A stretch of 64,000 nt of DNA from Argyresthia goedartella (lineage: Eukaryota; Arthropoda; Insecta; Lepidoptera; Argyresthiidae), in contig OX463814.1 in the NCBI GenBank assembly GCA_949825045.1, positions 29,282,383 to 29,346,382 on the forward strand. The letters run 5' to 3'. How positions within the stretch are numbered: position 1 is the first letter of the stretch; each line of letters opens with the position of its first letter. Below are positions 1 to 10,107 of this stretch, piece after piece. Both the position numbers and the translations under genes were made by a program. The notes below the pieces were generated by a model, which was not told the DNA's origin, did not search any database, and worked only from the letters and a program-made list of their open reading frames with translations.

Positions 1-8
1 TCAGCGGC

Positions 9-983
9 ATGACTCGACCTAGACCTGTGCCCAAGCAGGCGTACGAAATCCCCAAATTTGATGGGAACCCTACAGATTGGCTCGGGTTCAAAACGGCGTA
101 CGAAACTTCGACGGCAGCTTACGAGTTTAAGCCGTTCGAGAATGTGGCGCGACTACGGGTTGCGCTAGTTGGGGACGCAAAGGTAGCAGTAGAAGACTTG
201 CTGCGATCAGCTTGTGACCCAGGTGAAGTAATACGCGCGTTGGAAGACTCATTTGGACATCCAAGTTTATTGCTGGACTGCGCATTAAAAAAGGTGAAAA
301 ATCTTCCTCGCGTCAGCGAAAGTGGTCGCGAGCTTCGTAGTTTTACCGCCGCAGTCCGAAACTGCGTAGCGTTGTTGAAAGCTGTGCGTGCAGAGGGGTA
401 CATCAACAACCCCCAAATAGTTAATGAGTTGCTGGCAAAGCTTACGCCCTATCAGCGGGTGCAATATGGCAGCTTTGCGAGGCGAATGGATACCGAGATC
501 GGGGTAGATTTAAGAGTTTCGCCAAATCTGCAAATGTTGGTGAAATTTTTAACAGATCTCACGCACGAGTCGTCGTACTACGCGACGGCACAACAGAGCC
601 TTGCCAGTGCGCCTGCGCTGAGCGCGAGTCGTGTGCGGGACGGGCGAAACACAACGCTGGTCAAAACAACGCATCGGGTCCATGCGCATGTAGAAGCTGT
701 CAAGGACGAAAGTTCGGTGTGTGTGTTGTGCAATAAGGACCATCAGTTGGACAAATGTGATAAGTTTAAAGACCTAAGTGTTAGTGAGCGTTGGGCTATT
801 ATCAAAGACAAAAAAATGTGTTTTAGATGTTTAGTTAAGTCTCATTCTCGTAAGTTTTGTCGTGCGCGGCGGTGCACTAAGTGTAAGTGGCCGCACCATG
901 TATTGCTGCACGCTGATCGAGCTGAGGTGTCATCACCATTGTCGCCGCAAACCACCACGGACACGGGTTTAGTGACATTGTGA
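9..983 (+). CDS. BEL/Pao LTR retrotransposon gag (DUF1759-like, with zinc knuckles)
   Basis: Structural gag protein of a BEL/Pao retrotransposon, 324 residues with no internal stop. The N-terminal part (motif IPKFDGNPTDW, about residues 14-24) matches the conserved start of the BEL gag domain known as DUF1759. The C-terminal part has Cys/His knuckles: a CX2CX3HX4C motif near residues 237-249, a canonical CX2CX4HX4C near 271-284, and a further CTKC-HH cluster. These would bind the RNA genome. The reading frame ends in TGA at 981-983, and the protease reading frame resumes in the same frame downstream, so the stop either separates gag from pol or is a mutation. The true N-terminus and 5' LTR lie before the window or are lost. 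The family call is secure; activity is doubtful because the downstream RT is broken. Confidence 0.85.
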   Translation: MTRPRPVPKQAYEIPKFDGNPTDWLGFKTAYETSTAAYEFKPFENVARLRVALVGDAKVAVEDLLRSACDPGEVIRALEDSFGHPSLLLDCALKKVKNLPRVSESGRELRSFTAAVRNCVALLKAVRAEGYINNPQIVNELLAKLTPYQRVQYGSFARRMDTEIGVDLRVSPNLQMLVKFLTDLTHESSYYATAQQSLASAPALSASRVRDGRNTTLVKTTHRVHAHVEAVKDESSVCVLCNKDHQLDKCDKFKDLSVSERWAIIKDKKMCFRCLVKSHSRKFCRARRCTKCKWPHHVLLHADRAEVSSPLSPQTTTDTGLVTL

Positions 984-1010
984 AACATTGGGGAGTGTCG
1001 GGCTAGAGCG

Positions 1011-1667
1011 TTGCTCAAAGTTATTCCGGTCTGTTTAGTGTCGGGTAACGCTGAAGAGCAGCGCACGTACGCGCTACTCGACGACGGGGCGTCGGTGTCA
1101 ATTATGGACGATAGATTCGCGAGTGATATTGACGGACCCACAGTACCCCTTAGGTTGGTGACAGCGCGTGGACATCTTGTAACGGACGAGCGATCGCGTA
1201 AAGTGAAAGTGACAATAAAGGGTTCGAACGGTGTGTGTCACGATGTAATAGTGCGGACATTAAGTGATGTTAACTTGCCTTCTCAGACATTGCCTAAACA
1301 AGTGCTTAATGAAAATGCACACTTACGGGACCTGGGTTGCAGTCCAATGGAGGGAGCGAAGCCTATGCTGCTATTGGGCCAGGACAACTGGGAGCTGATA
1401 GTCGCCGAGGAGATCTCTCGAGGTAAATCTGGTCGTCCAGTCGCTTCACTCACTAAGTTAGGATGGGTCGTGCATGGACCCCTAGCTACGAAACACGCTC
1501 CAAATATGACACGCCACGCAAATTGCATGATAGTTTCACAGCCTGATCTTCACGCTTTAGTGAAGGAACAGTTCGAACTAGAAGCCATAGGTATTAGTCA
1601 AGTCTCACGTTGTCTATCCGTCGTACGCCAATACCTATTGCAGCCAAATGGACAGTCTTATCCGTGA
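1011..1667 (+). CDS. BEL/Pao aspartic protease domain (DUF1758-like)
   Basis: Pol N-terminal segment of the same BEL/Pao element, in the same frame as the gag upstream. The retropepsin-type active site is visible as LLDDGASVS about 25 residues in, where the second Asp of DDGA is the likely catalytic residue. The flap and helper region (LLLGQDNWEL, then LGWVVHGP) follow the order usual in BEL proteases. The product would cleave the Gag-Pol polyprotein. There is no clear initiator; the listed start is the first near-start codon after the gag stop, and in an active element this region would be translated as part of a polyprotein. The last 20 or so residues before the stop run into the start of the RT, where the frame is lost. 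Confidence 0.8.
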   Translation: MLKVIPVCLVSGNAEEQRTYALLDDGASVSIMDDRFASDIDGPTVPLRLVTARGHLVTDERSRKVKVTIKGSNGVCHDVIVRTLSDVNLPSQTLPKQVLNENAHLRDLGCSPMEGAKPMLLLGQDNWELIVAEEISRGKSGRPVASLTKLGWVVHGPLATKHAPNMTRHANCMIVSQPDLHALVKEQFELEAIGISQVSRCLSVVRQYLLQPNGQSYP

Positions 1668-2590
1668 AAACTACGCGCGGAAAGTAGATAAGGGTTTTGA
1701 AGCCAGTCCTGTTTGGTATTTGCCTCACTTTGGTGTGACAAACCCAAACAAACCTGGAAAGTTGAATGGTCTTTGACGCTGCCGCTTCCTACGAAAATTC
1801 ATCGCTTAACGACAGTCTTTTAAGCGGGCCTGACTTATTGAATTCTTTATTAGGCGTGCTCATTAACTTTAGAGTTGGGCCGGTAGCCGGTCATTCACAG
1901 CGGATATAGCCGATATGTTTCTCAGAATTAGGGTCAGGAAGGAGGACCAAGGAGCACAATTGTTTTTATGGCGTGGTCTGAATAGAACAAAAGACCCTGA
2001 TATTTACGCCATGAACTCATTAGTATTTGGTGCTACATCCTCGCCTACTTCCGCTATCTTTATTTTGAATAAAAATGCAAACCAATTAAGTGACTCTTGC
2101 CCAGCCGCGGTGAACGCTATTCGGTCCAAACATTATATGGATGACTATCTAGACAGTGTAGAGACTGTAGAAGAGGCGCAACAGCTTATTACTGATGTCG
2201 GGCGCATTCATGGCGCCGGAGGTTTCGACATCAGGGGGTGGGTGACGAATTCACCCGAGTTGAGGGCCATGTTGCCAGCTGTTGAGCCAAACAAAGTCAC
2301 GCTAGATAGGTTGCCTAACGGATATGAGCGAACATTAGGCATGATATGGTGCCCGGAAAGTGACAACTTTAAATTCGACTTATCATTCAAAAAGTTGCCA
2401 GCACCTATAGTGGAAAGTAAAGTCAGGCCCAGTAAGAGGGAATTCCTTCGATTTTTAATGAGTATTTTTGATCCGCTTGGTCTCATTTATCCCTGTGTGA
2501 TTCAGTCCCGTATCATAATGCAACGCATATGGGGTTCCGGGGTAGCATGGGACGAACAAATACTGGAGGGCGAAAACTATCCCGGTAGTC
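1640..2590 (+). pseudogene. BEL/Pao reverse transcriptase, frameshifted and truncated
   Basis: Reverse transcriptase of the BEL/Pao element. The expected order of motifs is present but spread over frames: VWYLPHFGVTNPNKPGKL (near 1708), a damaged region that should read as the FDAA motif (near 1772), [15 protein letters not shown] (near 1815), then MFLRIRV and LFLWR in a new frame from 1915. The catalytic YMDD is intact at about 2137-2148 (KHYMDDYLD). The palm and connection region continue to SIFDPLGLIYP (near 2461) and GVAWDEQI. At least two frameshifts (about 1770 and 1890) break it. No BEL RNase H or integrase follows: near 2590 the sequence switches to a Gypsy element. This copy cannot make a full polymerase. 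Confidence 0.82.
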
Positions 2591-2597
2591 TCTTACA

Positions 2598-3152
2598 GTG
2601 GTGGAGAAGTCGGCCGGTACTAATAGTGGCGGTAACGGCCCTCAGCAACAACGAAACGGGCGTGGATCGTTTAACAAGCCGCGGGGTGGCGGCAGTAGCC
2701 GCAGCAGCGGTACGTACCATGTTGGAGCCTCGCTGGACTATGCGAGGGGGGAAGCGGAGGATTGGTTGGAGCCAAATGCGGATGAGGAGCCAGTGATGCT
2801 AATGTCATTGTCGCAATACAAACCGGTGAGCGTTTGTTTACAAGTGGAAAATCAAGACTTGATTATGGAAGTTGATACCGGTTCGGCCTTATCTTGCACA
2901 AGTAAACAAACATACGATGAAATGTTTAGCAATTTGCCTTTGTTGCATTGTGATTTAGCGTTACGCTTTTATGATGGTACAAAAATTAAGCCCTTAGGTT
3001 ATTGTGAGACTAAAGTCGCTTATAAACAGGGTAGCAAGACATTAGATTTGTATGTGGTAAATAATGGATCTACAACTTTACTAGGCAGGCAATGGTTGTC
3101 AGAATTGGAAATAGAATTGTCTAAAATTACATTGAGTACATTAAGCTTCGGA
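2598..3152 (+). pseudogene. Gypsy (Ty3) retrotransposon gag end and protease
   Basis: A different LTR element begins here. The first 60 residues are Gly/Ser/Arg/Asn-rich like a Gypsy gag C-terminus. They are followed by an acidic linker and a retropepsin domain with VDTGSA (about residues 93-98, the catalytic Asp) and the second conserved strand LLGRQWL near residue 161. This is Gypsy/Ty3-type, unlike the BEL protease upstream, so two elements of different superfamilies are joined. The gag N-terminus and 5' LTR are missing. Just after the protease (about 3145-3152) the sequence jumps to the end of the RNase H domain, so the whole RT core is deleted. Confidence 0.8.
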
Positions 3153-3379
3153 CGGATCATAAGGCATTAGTGACAATTTTTGGACCACACCGGGGCATCC
3201 CGAGCATGACAGCAAGCAGACTTCAAAGGTGGGCCCTTATTCTCACAGCCTACGATTTTGAAATAGAATATGTTAGGTCGAGCGAAAATGTAGCCGATTC
3301 CCTATCGCGAATAATTTCAGCGTATAAAGAGAATAAGTTTGTAAGTGAGCAGGAATGTCCTGAACCAACTTATTTATGA
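3152..3379 (+). pseudogene. Gypsy RNase H C-terminal remnant
   Basis: The C-terminal strand and helix of a Gypsy RNase H, with RTDHKALVTIFG, SRLQRWAL and SENVADSLSR, all typical for the region before the integrase. It is in a different frame from the protease just upstream because the RT and most of the RNase H have been removed. A further frameshift near 3375 leads to the integrase frame. The conserved DH pair of RTDHKAL is present, but the fold is incomplete, so this is a remnant only. Confidence 0.8.
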
Positions 3380-4430
3380 TTCCGAGGCGTTGCTGTTGGA
3401 CCATGAACAATTAAAAACAGAAACTGCTAAAGATCCGTGGCTAGGTAGGATCCTGAGTTATATAAGGGATGGTTGGCCTCAAGAATCAGAAATAAAAGAG
3501 TTAAAGCCTTACTTTAACAGGAGACGCGAACTTTATGAGGAACTAGGATCTGTGATGTGGGGCTATCGAGTTGTGGTGCCGAGAACGTGCATAGAAAGGG
3601 TGCTTAGAGAATTTCATGACGCGCACATGGGTATAAATAAAACCAAACAGTTAGCTCGGAGTTATGTGTGGTGGGCAGGCATCGATGAGGCGGTGGAGGC
3701 GGTGTGCCGCGCATGTGCAGTCTGTGCGCGTGTGGCCGACGCTCCGGAGCAGCATGCGCCGCGCTCCTGGCCCTGGCCCGAGCGCCCATGGACGCGGCTG
3801 CACCTCGACTTCCTAGGGCCTTTGGGGGGCATTACTTACTTGGTGGATATTGATGCTTACCCTAAATGGATCTAAATCAGTAAAGTAAGTTCGACCTCTG
3901 CTAAATGCGTGATTGGTCAGTTACGCGAGTTATGGGCGCGTTTCGGTCTACCAAAACAGATAGTTAGCGATAATGGGCAACCCTATTCCAGCCAGGAATT
4001 GAGTACTTTTTTAAAGGATAATGGCGTTGAACACGTATTTTCAGCCCCGTATCATCCGACATCAAACGGAGCGGCTGAAAATGCGGTAAAAACGTGTAAA
4101 AGGGTAATTAAGAAAGCTCTTATACAAGGGCTATATGTGGATACGGCTCTAAATAGATACTTACTAATTTATCGTAACACGGAGCACTGCACCACGGGGG
4201 TGAGCCCAGCGAAGCTTCTACAGGGGCGTTCGCTGCGCACCCAGCTAGACTGCTTGAAGCCGGAGCGTGGGGCACGCGTGCGGCAGCAGCAGCTACGCCA
4301 GCAGCATGCGGCGGGTGGTGTTGAGCGGCACTTCCAACCAGGGGACACAGTGTGGTACCGCACTTACCGTGGGGGGTCACACCAAGTGGTTGGAGGGAAG
4401 AGTAGAGAGTAGATACCGACTGAGTTACAA
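3345..4430 (+). pseudogene. Gypsy integrase, nonsense-interrupted
   Basis: Integrase of the Gypsy element. The zinc-binding domain is clear: HDAHMG gives H-X3-H, and VCRACAVC gives the Cys pair, near 3616-3730. The catalytic core has its first Asp in HLDFLGPL (near 3805), its second in SDNGQPY (near 3970) and its Glu in SNGAAENAV (near 4078). The spacing of the last two is D-35-E, as expected. An in-frame TAA at 3873-3875 interrupts the core between the first and second acidic residues. The C-terminal DNA-binding region starts (QPGDTVWYR, then WLEG in a shifted frame) and is then cut near 4420 by a LINE fragment. The enzyme would insert the element DNA, but this copy is dead. Confidence 0.85.
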
Positions 4431-4745
4431 GAATTGTCTGTAAATAAATTTAAAAATGTTGTTAAAATCACTTATGTAAAAAACGTTACTACAAAATATC
4501 AGATTATGTAGAAGACAAGAAAGCTTGGGAAGGTGTTTGCTCCAATTCTGTAAAAAATAACGTATAAAGCTGGAGGTTTCTAGTCGCCTCTTTGCCTCCA
4601 GCATCTAAAACATTGAGGTGACGGAATTCAAATTGAGTTCTATATTTCCTTGTACCTTAAACATGTGTTAGTTTAAGATTTGACATTCTCCAAATGTTAC
4701 TGTGTTTCTTATGGAAATAAACTCTTTTTGATTTTTGATTGGGGG
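4420..4745 (+). mobile_element. 3' end of a CR1/Jockey-type LINE inserted in the Gypsy element
   Basis: A short stretch translates as the last residues of a LINE reverse transcriptase: LQELSVNKFKNVVK, then after one frameshift ISDYVEDKKAWEG, ending near 4565. This tail (a short-helix motif followed by Y..DYV.DKKAW) also occurs in degraded form at the end of the LINE near 25913. After the stop come a short 3' UTR and a terminal repeat of TTTTTGATTTTTGATT near 4727-4742, like the simple tails of such LINEs. Gypsy coding sequence resumes at about 4806, so this looks like an insertion of a 5'-truncated LINE. The exact borders are uncertain by some tens of bases. Confidence 0.65.
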
Positions 4746-4805
4746 AAACTGATTATAATATTTTGATTGAGAATAAATCTGTGGAATCTGAATAAACCAG
4801 TTAAA

Positions 4806-5082
4806 GTTATGATCTGATAGGTCTACAATTTCGGAACAGGAACTAGCATTAGGTACTGGTCCCGTTAAGAAGCGCTCATATCTGATATATCCGAATAGCC
4901 CCGTTCCTATGCCCGAGTTTACGCCGAGCCCGCAGCATCGTGCAGCTGGTGAGCGCACGGGGTCGTCTCCGCGCCGGCCGCCCGGCCCGGAGTCAACGCA
5001 GGCGGCTCCTGCGTCGCCGGCGGTGCGTGCCAGAACGCGTATACGTAGAAAGCCGCAGTATTACGGTTTTGATATAGATTGA
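4806..5082 (+). pseudogene. Gypsy pol C-terminal tail
   Basis: In one open frame the sequence reads SEQELALGTGPVKKR and ends with RTRIRRKPQYYGFDID and TGA. A Pro-rich linker followed by a basic R-RKP-Y motif is the usual end of Gypsy Pol polyproteins in insects. The same layout recurs at 18240-18373. It follows the integrase, from which it is separated by the LINE fragment, and it stands about 230 bp before the polypurine tract and LTR. Confidence 0.7.
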
Positions 5083-5298
5083 TAGGCGTAATAGGCATTT
5101 GTTTAGGACTACATCCTACCCATTATAATGTCGTTGTTTTTTTTTATTAAGTATAATAATTGTGTGTTAATTAAATATAGTGTGTTTAGTGATATTTAAT
5201 ATCATAATTGTTTTAAGAAGAGTTAGAAAGATATGCAAATATTAAGTTGTTAAAGCATGTATAAAATAAATGTAGTAAGAATAAATAGGATAGTTAAT

Positions 5299-5415
5299 AA
5301 GGGTGGAGGTGTAATGTGGGCAACATTATTTTTCATGTATGAAGGTAGACGCACATTGTTTCTCTAGCAATAAACGTTTGGAACTGACTCCGTTACTTTA
5401 GTGATAAACTCTTAA
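5299..5415 (+). repeat. Gypsy polypurine tract and start of 3' LTR
   Basis: AAGGGTGGAGG (5299-5309) is a polypurine tract and is followed at 5310 by TGTAATGTGGG, taken as the LTR start. A second Gypsy remnant shows the same arrangement at 18756-18778, with AAGGGTGAGGG and then TGTTATGTAGGG, which supports the call. The LTR contains AATAAACG near 5371, a likely polyadenylation signal. The outer LTR end was not located, so the end given is a guess. Confidence 0.6.
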
Positions 5416-6586
5416 ATCAATAATGAAATTATTTCTCTTATGTTTTATAAAAGGTTAATCACAATAATCTTGTAGTCATATATATTCACATATAATTCAC
5501 GAGTCCATGTTTCTTAATTTCTTGAAAATATCTGTCTAGATTAATCATAATTAATGATACCAAAAGGTTTCATTGGTATTTTTATACGTTTCATTGCTTC
5601 GTGATCAAGCAACAAGCAATCGAAACATGGACATGAACCAACCTGGCTTGTCTCAATATGTTGCGGGTACATAGCGATAACATAGCGCCATCCTCTTTAC
5701 TGAGTTTACTTTATACGTTACGGCACGGTAAATAGTAGGTAGGTAAACAAGCTAAAAGTGCTAAAAATCTATGAGCGAAGGAAAGCTTATCACAAAACTA
5801 ATTATTTATATCTTTTTCACGACAACGTTATGACTTTCACACAACTCTTGAAAACTATAGTATGAAACAAGTTAGTTTCTGCTTTTCTTGGTCAATTACT
5901 TGGATTTTTGTGATTGCCATTGCTCCCGTTTTCCATACCGATGATACTTTAATTCTAAGTTTCTAATAGAAAACATTAAACTATTAACTGCATATGACAT
6001 GCATGTGTTTAGAGTAACTTAAATATTTGGCCTTTGAATACCCAATAATTACCGAATTTAAAAGTGCTATGAAGGTTCATGAAGGTTGATTGCAACCGTC
6101 GTCGCCGCCGCAACAAAGATATTATTTTTCGAAATACATCCTTATTACTTAATTACGTATAAAGATCAATAAACTGCCAGTAAAACTTATCTAAAGACTT
6201 TCAAACTAATACATGCATGATGCATTTGGCTTTTCGCCATCATGTTGAAAACAACATTCCATATTGTGTTCTCTAGCCATGTCTTTAACAACCAATTTTA
6301 ATCATGTATTCTTGAAGAAAGACGTGAGATGTGATCAATCTGACTTTTCTATTACTGCAATACGTAATATCGCGGGCTGCAGGGACTATTACAAAACGCT
6401 TAACAGGTTTTTTTTAACGAAAAATTGCTGTTTTATTAGTTATCTAACTAATGTAACGTAACTGTTGCTACTAAAGCTTATTTTGAACAAATTTATAATT
6501 TCGACGTTAGCAGGTAGTTATTTAGTTAGAGAACGATTTTTTGAGTTTTCTTTACTAATATTACGAATATTATCGTCACAATGTTA
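5416..6586. other. Unassigned AT-rich sequence
   Basis: No convincing coding exon, repeat unit or RNA gene was recognised. A small imperfect hairpin with arms GTTTCATTGCTT and AAGCAATCGAAAC lies near 5588-5624. The left part may hold the rest of the Gypsy LTR. Confidence 0.4.
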
Positions 6587-7071
6587 TACAGGTTGTTCGG
6601 AATGTAGGTGCAATCCTTTAAGGGGGTAATAGCTGACACAATTCCGAACATTTTAAGCCTAACATGTCTAAGTCGAAAACCATTTTTATTTTTTTTGTTG
6701 CATCTTTTTATTCGTTCTTATTTCGGTTGTGTACACAAGCTCCTTGGCCCGGCCCCAACTCAACAATTATTTTTCAGGTGTCAATGCCTCTATTTTTTTT
6801 CTCAGTCAACACAGATGCTTGAAACTCATGGTATTTGATCAACTAAACATTGAACATATCAAATTAAACTTTGAAACTTTGATACCAATTCTAACTGGTG
6901 CTGTATTTACGATTTAGTGTGAAATTTGGGTATTTTTCGAAAAAAATACAAAATATGCAATAAAAAAAGTAAAAATGGTTTTCGACTTAGACATGTTAGG
7001 CTTAAAATGTTCGGAATTGTGTCAGCTATCAACCCCTTAAAGGATTGCACCTACCTTCCTAACATCCTGTA
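6587..7071. mobile_element. MITE with about 105-130 bp terminal inverted repeats, TTA duplication
   Basis: The left end TACAGGTTGTTCGGAA (from 6587) is the inverse of the right end, which closes with CCTGTA at 7071. The two arms match over at least 105 bp with few differences, including the shared stretch AATTCCGAACATTTTAAGCC, and weaker similarity extends to about 130 bp. TTA flanks both sides (6584-6586 and 7072-7074). A 3-bp TTA duplication is usual for PIF/Harbinger-type elements, so that superfamily is the best guess. The interior shows no transposase. The short reading frames inside are products of AT-rich arms. Confidence 0.8.
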
Positions 7072-9448
7072 TTATTCATTTGACATTTCCTCACCATTAG
7101 CTCTCAAGATTCAGGGTACTTATCTCAAGGGCGAACCACGAGCATAAATTATGATTAAGCGAACTTACCAGTACGTGAAGTTTTATCATAATTATACGAA
7201 GTTTTTCGTCTCAAGAGATTAACTTGTTGCTAATATGTTTTTATAGTCTCAATTTAACGACAAGACAGAATTTATTCATGTCTGTAGGTAAAAATAATTA
7301 TATAAGGCCAAGGAAATAGAACGAACCATTGGAGATATAGATGTGGATTTAATGTTGTGTTGTGGTTGAAATTTTATTTTTCTGAATATTTATCGTCCTC
7401 ACAACTTATCAATGACATACTTTTATTATTTTGTCTGCTTTAAATTGGCCAAAATATTAAATAAAAATTGCAAAATAAGGACACGAAATTCAAAAATTGC
7501 GAAAATCATCACAATCGAAGTTAAAGTCAAAACGGGATGTCACGTCAAATGCCACGGCCACGGCCGGGGCGCGGCCTCAAATGAATCAAACTCTTTGCAG
7601 GTGGTGGCATGCTTCGTTTTTGGCATGTGAATAAATGAGGCACAACTCCTTTCTTTAGACGAAGTGTCACTTTTTCCACGTTTTCTTTTATTAGGTTTAT
7701 ATTAAACATAATTTTCTCTAACCTCCTTGACCTAAAATAAATTCAATAATACATAGGTAAACACCACCTTTCGTAATAATACAGGTACAGCTTTTAAGTT
7801 CTATAAATTGTATGTATACTTCTTCCGACATTTTTTAGTCATCCCAAATCAAAAATTTTTGAAAACTAGGTTTTAAGCCGGTAACAAAGTATAACCTACG
7901 CAACACATACTTCGGACCATGCCCGACGAATCCGCCCCATGCTAACTATAGAAAAGTAACAAATATAATCACTTTAAAGTGATCATCGCAAAAATAAAAA
8001 CATGATTTTGGCGTTATTTCATCTTTTCTAATTATTTGACACATTGTGTTCATATTTTCTGAACTCTTGGAACTTGAAAAAAATCTGTATCTGGTGCTCT
8101 TTTAATTGTATTATTGCACTGTGGCACGATGCAACACCTACAAAAAAGGTTTTTTTAGGTTCTTCCATTGTCTCACCAAAATAAAACTGATTTGGATAAC
8201 TTATCGGCACCGGTAATAAAGAAAACAAACGAGTGTGTCGGGTGGGGTGGCATGTGACGTCATCTGCCGCCGCCATGACAAATGGCGGCTTTTTAGCCGA
8301 AAAAATTTACTCCGTGATTTTAAATGTGATTTGATAAGTTAAAAATATTCTTTATAATATTTTTGTTGTTTTTTATGATATAAGGATGTAAACAGTGAAT
8401 AGAAAAGGAAAAAAACTACAACGATGTTCTCTATTCTCCTAAATTATAGTGGCTTGAGTGGTATCACTGCGCATGACACCACGTGTATAATTTTCAGGGT
8501 ACTAATCACTGCAGGCGAAGCACTTCGTATAACTATTTAGAACTGCGTGTACAGGTAGGTTCGGTGAATCATTATTCATTAATGATATACCGTCAAATCA
8601 CAATTCTAGAATTTACATTATCATAAATGTTAACAGAAAAAACTTGTATCAGTACATAATTCCATGATTTCAGGCTTCAGGATAGGATTCACGATGTCGG
8701 CAAGCGAAACACGAGACTGCGAGAAGAACTTAGGAGGACCGAAACCTGAACAAAGTAATAAAGCAGAACAGCAATTAGCGTACGATATAATTTACACGTA
8801 ATTATAGAAGGTAAAAAAGGCTTCAATAAAGCAAATAAATGCGAAATGTTCAATCAGTCACTGTTATCAACAAGCAACCGATTCCCATAAAAGAGACAAA
8901 AAATAAAAACGCAGTGCCTCCATGCCCGATAAATCGTATTGTATATCCTCTCCCCGCATACAGCGAGCGTGGCAATTCGTCGGTATAGGATTCCGCACTT
9001 GAATTCCGAGTCAAGGGGCCGATGGGAGGAATGTGGTATGCCGCCGCATGCAGTTAATGCCGGGGACGTGAGCGGCGCAGTTCCATGAAGCTGCGTCGGG
9101 AAATGGAAGGAGTTTAATAAAGATTTGGGAAGGTATTGAAAGGGAAAAAAAGGTAAATTAACGATAAAGGTAAAGGATATTGGACGTATTCAATAAAATA
9201 TGGGATAACCTTTTACTTATAATTTGTGAAATAATATTGATATGAGTGAACGCAAACGCATTTCTTTTAAAGGTCATACTTAGCCAGATAGGGATTCCCT
9301 TTTCTTTAAGGAGAAGTATGATGGTATTTTCGTTAGGTACTCATTTTAAGCGTTATAATGCAAAATATTATGTGTCTCTATTTTAATCGATGGTACGGGA
9401 GTGGCTAGCTCGGAATATCTGGCGAAGAACTGGGAGGAGTATGGAGAG
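7072..9448. other. Unassigned intergenic sequence
   Basis: No gene recognised. An 82-codon open frame on the minus strand (8028-8276) has no recognisable domain. At 8694 a 35-codon frame beginning MSASETRDCEKN follows a TTTCAG, which could be a short exon but has no recognised relative. 8960-9110 is markedly GC-richer than its surroundings. Confidence 0.35.
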
Positions 9449-9649
9449 CAGCCTGTCGATTCCATAAAATCCCATCACTTCACTTCATCTTCACTTCGCT
9501 TCATCATGAGATGAATTAAGTATGAACTTTATCTGTCAAAATTTAGTTCAACTCGCTGCCACGCTCGCAATGGCAGCGTTAGTATATATGCGAAGTGAAG
9601 TGAAGTGAGGGTCAAGTGAAGTGATCGATTTTACAGAATTGACGGGCTG
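9449..9649. repeat. Short fold-back element with CACTTCACTT-rich arms
   Basis: The left arm starts CAGCCTGTCGATTC and the right arm, inverted, starts CAGCCCGTCAATTC. Both then run through TAAAATC and several CACTTCACTT repeats. The arms are about 50 bp each with mismatches and small gaps. No flanking duplication was found. It looks like a small MITE remnant. Confidence 0.6.
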
Positions 9650-10107
9650 ACCGCCAACCTGCGATAGTAAGAAGAAGAATTTGGATCAAGTAAAATAAGC
9701 AAGCCAATCAGAAATAACATACACGCATAAAATACATCTGCCATGTCCAAGCTAGAAAAATGATTGAAAACCAATTTTGTGACTAAAAGAAAGTCAATTT
9801 TACATAAATACAAACAGCTTTGTGAATTAATACAGTTACTTTTAGCCTACAATAATAACTGATCTACATCATATTGTTAAGTATAATGGTGCTTTGAATA
9901 ATATCACGGGGTGGTGCGATTTTGATCAAAAGGTTCCCTAATGGATTCAGGCGGAGCGTCAGGACTCTTTGTATTTAAACCAATTAAATATAATGGCAAA
10001 TATTGATTAAACTCGGTAGGTTAAGGAGGACCGTTGGTCATTAGAGACGGACTCAGTCCGGAAACTATCGTAAATTCGATAATAATTCCAGCAAACTTTG
10101 TTCAAAA
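9650..10107. other. Unassigned sequence
   Basis: Nothing recognisable was found between the fold-back and the tandem repeat. Confidence 0.35.

Noticed and set aside
1..5415. An intact errantivirus-like provirus with env
   Set aside because: No env-like frame follows the Gypsy pol, and the left part belongs to a BEL/Pao element; both are broken.
8028..8276. 82-codon minus-strand frame starting MAAADDVTCH as a host gene
   Set aside because: It has no domain, no visible splice context and a T-rich remainder; left as unassigned.
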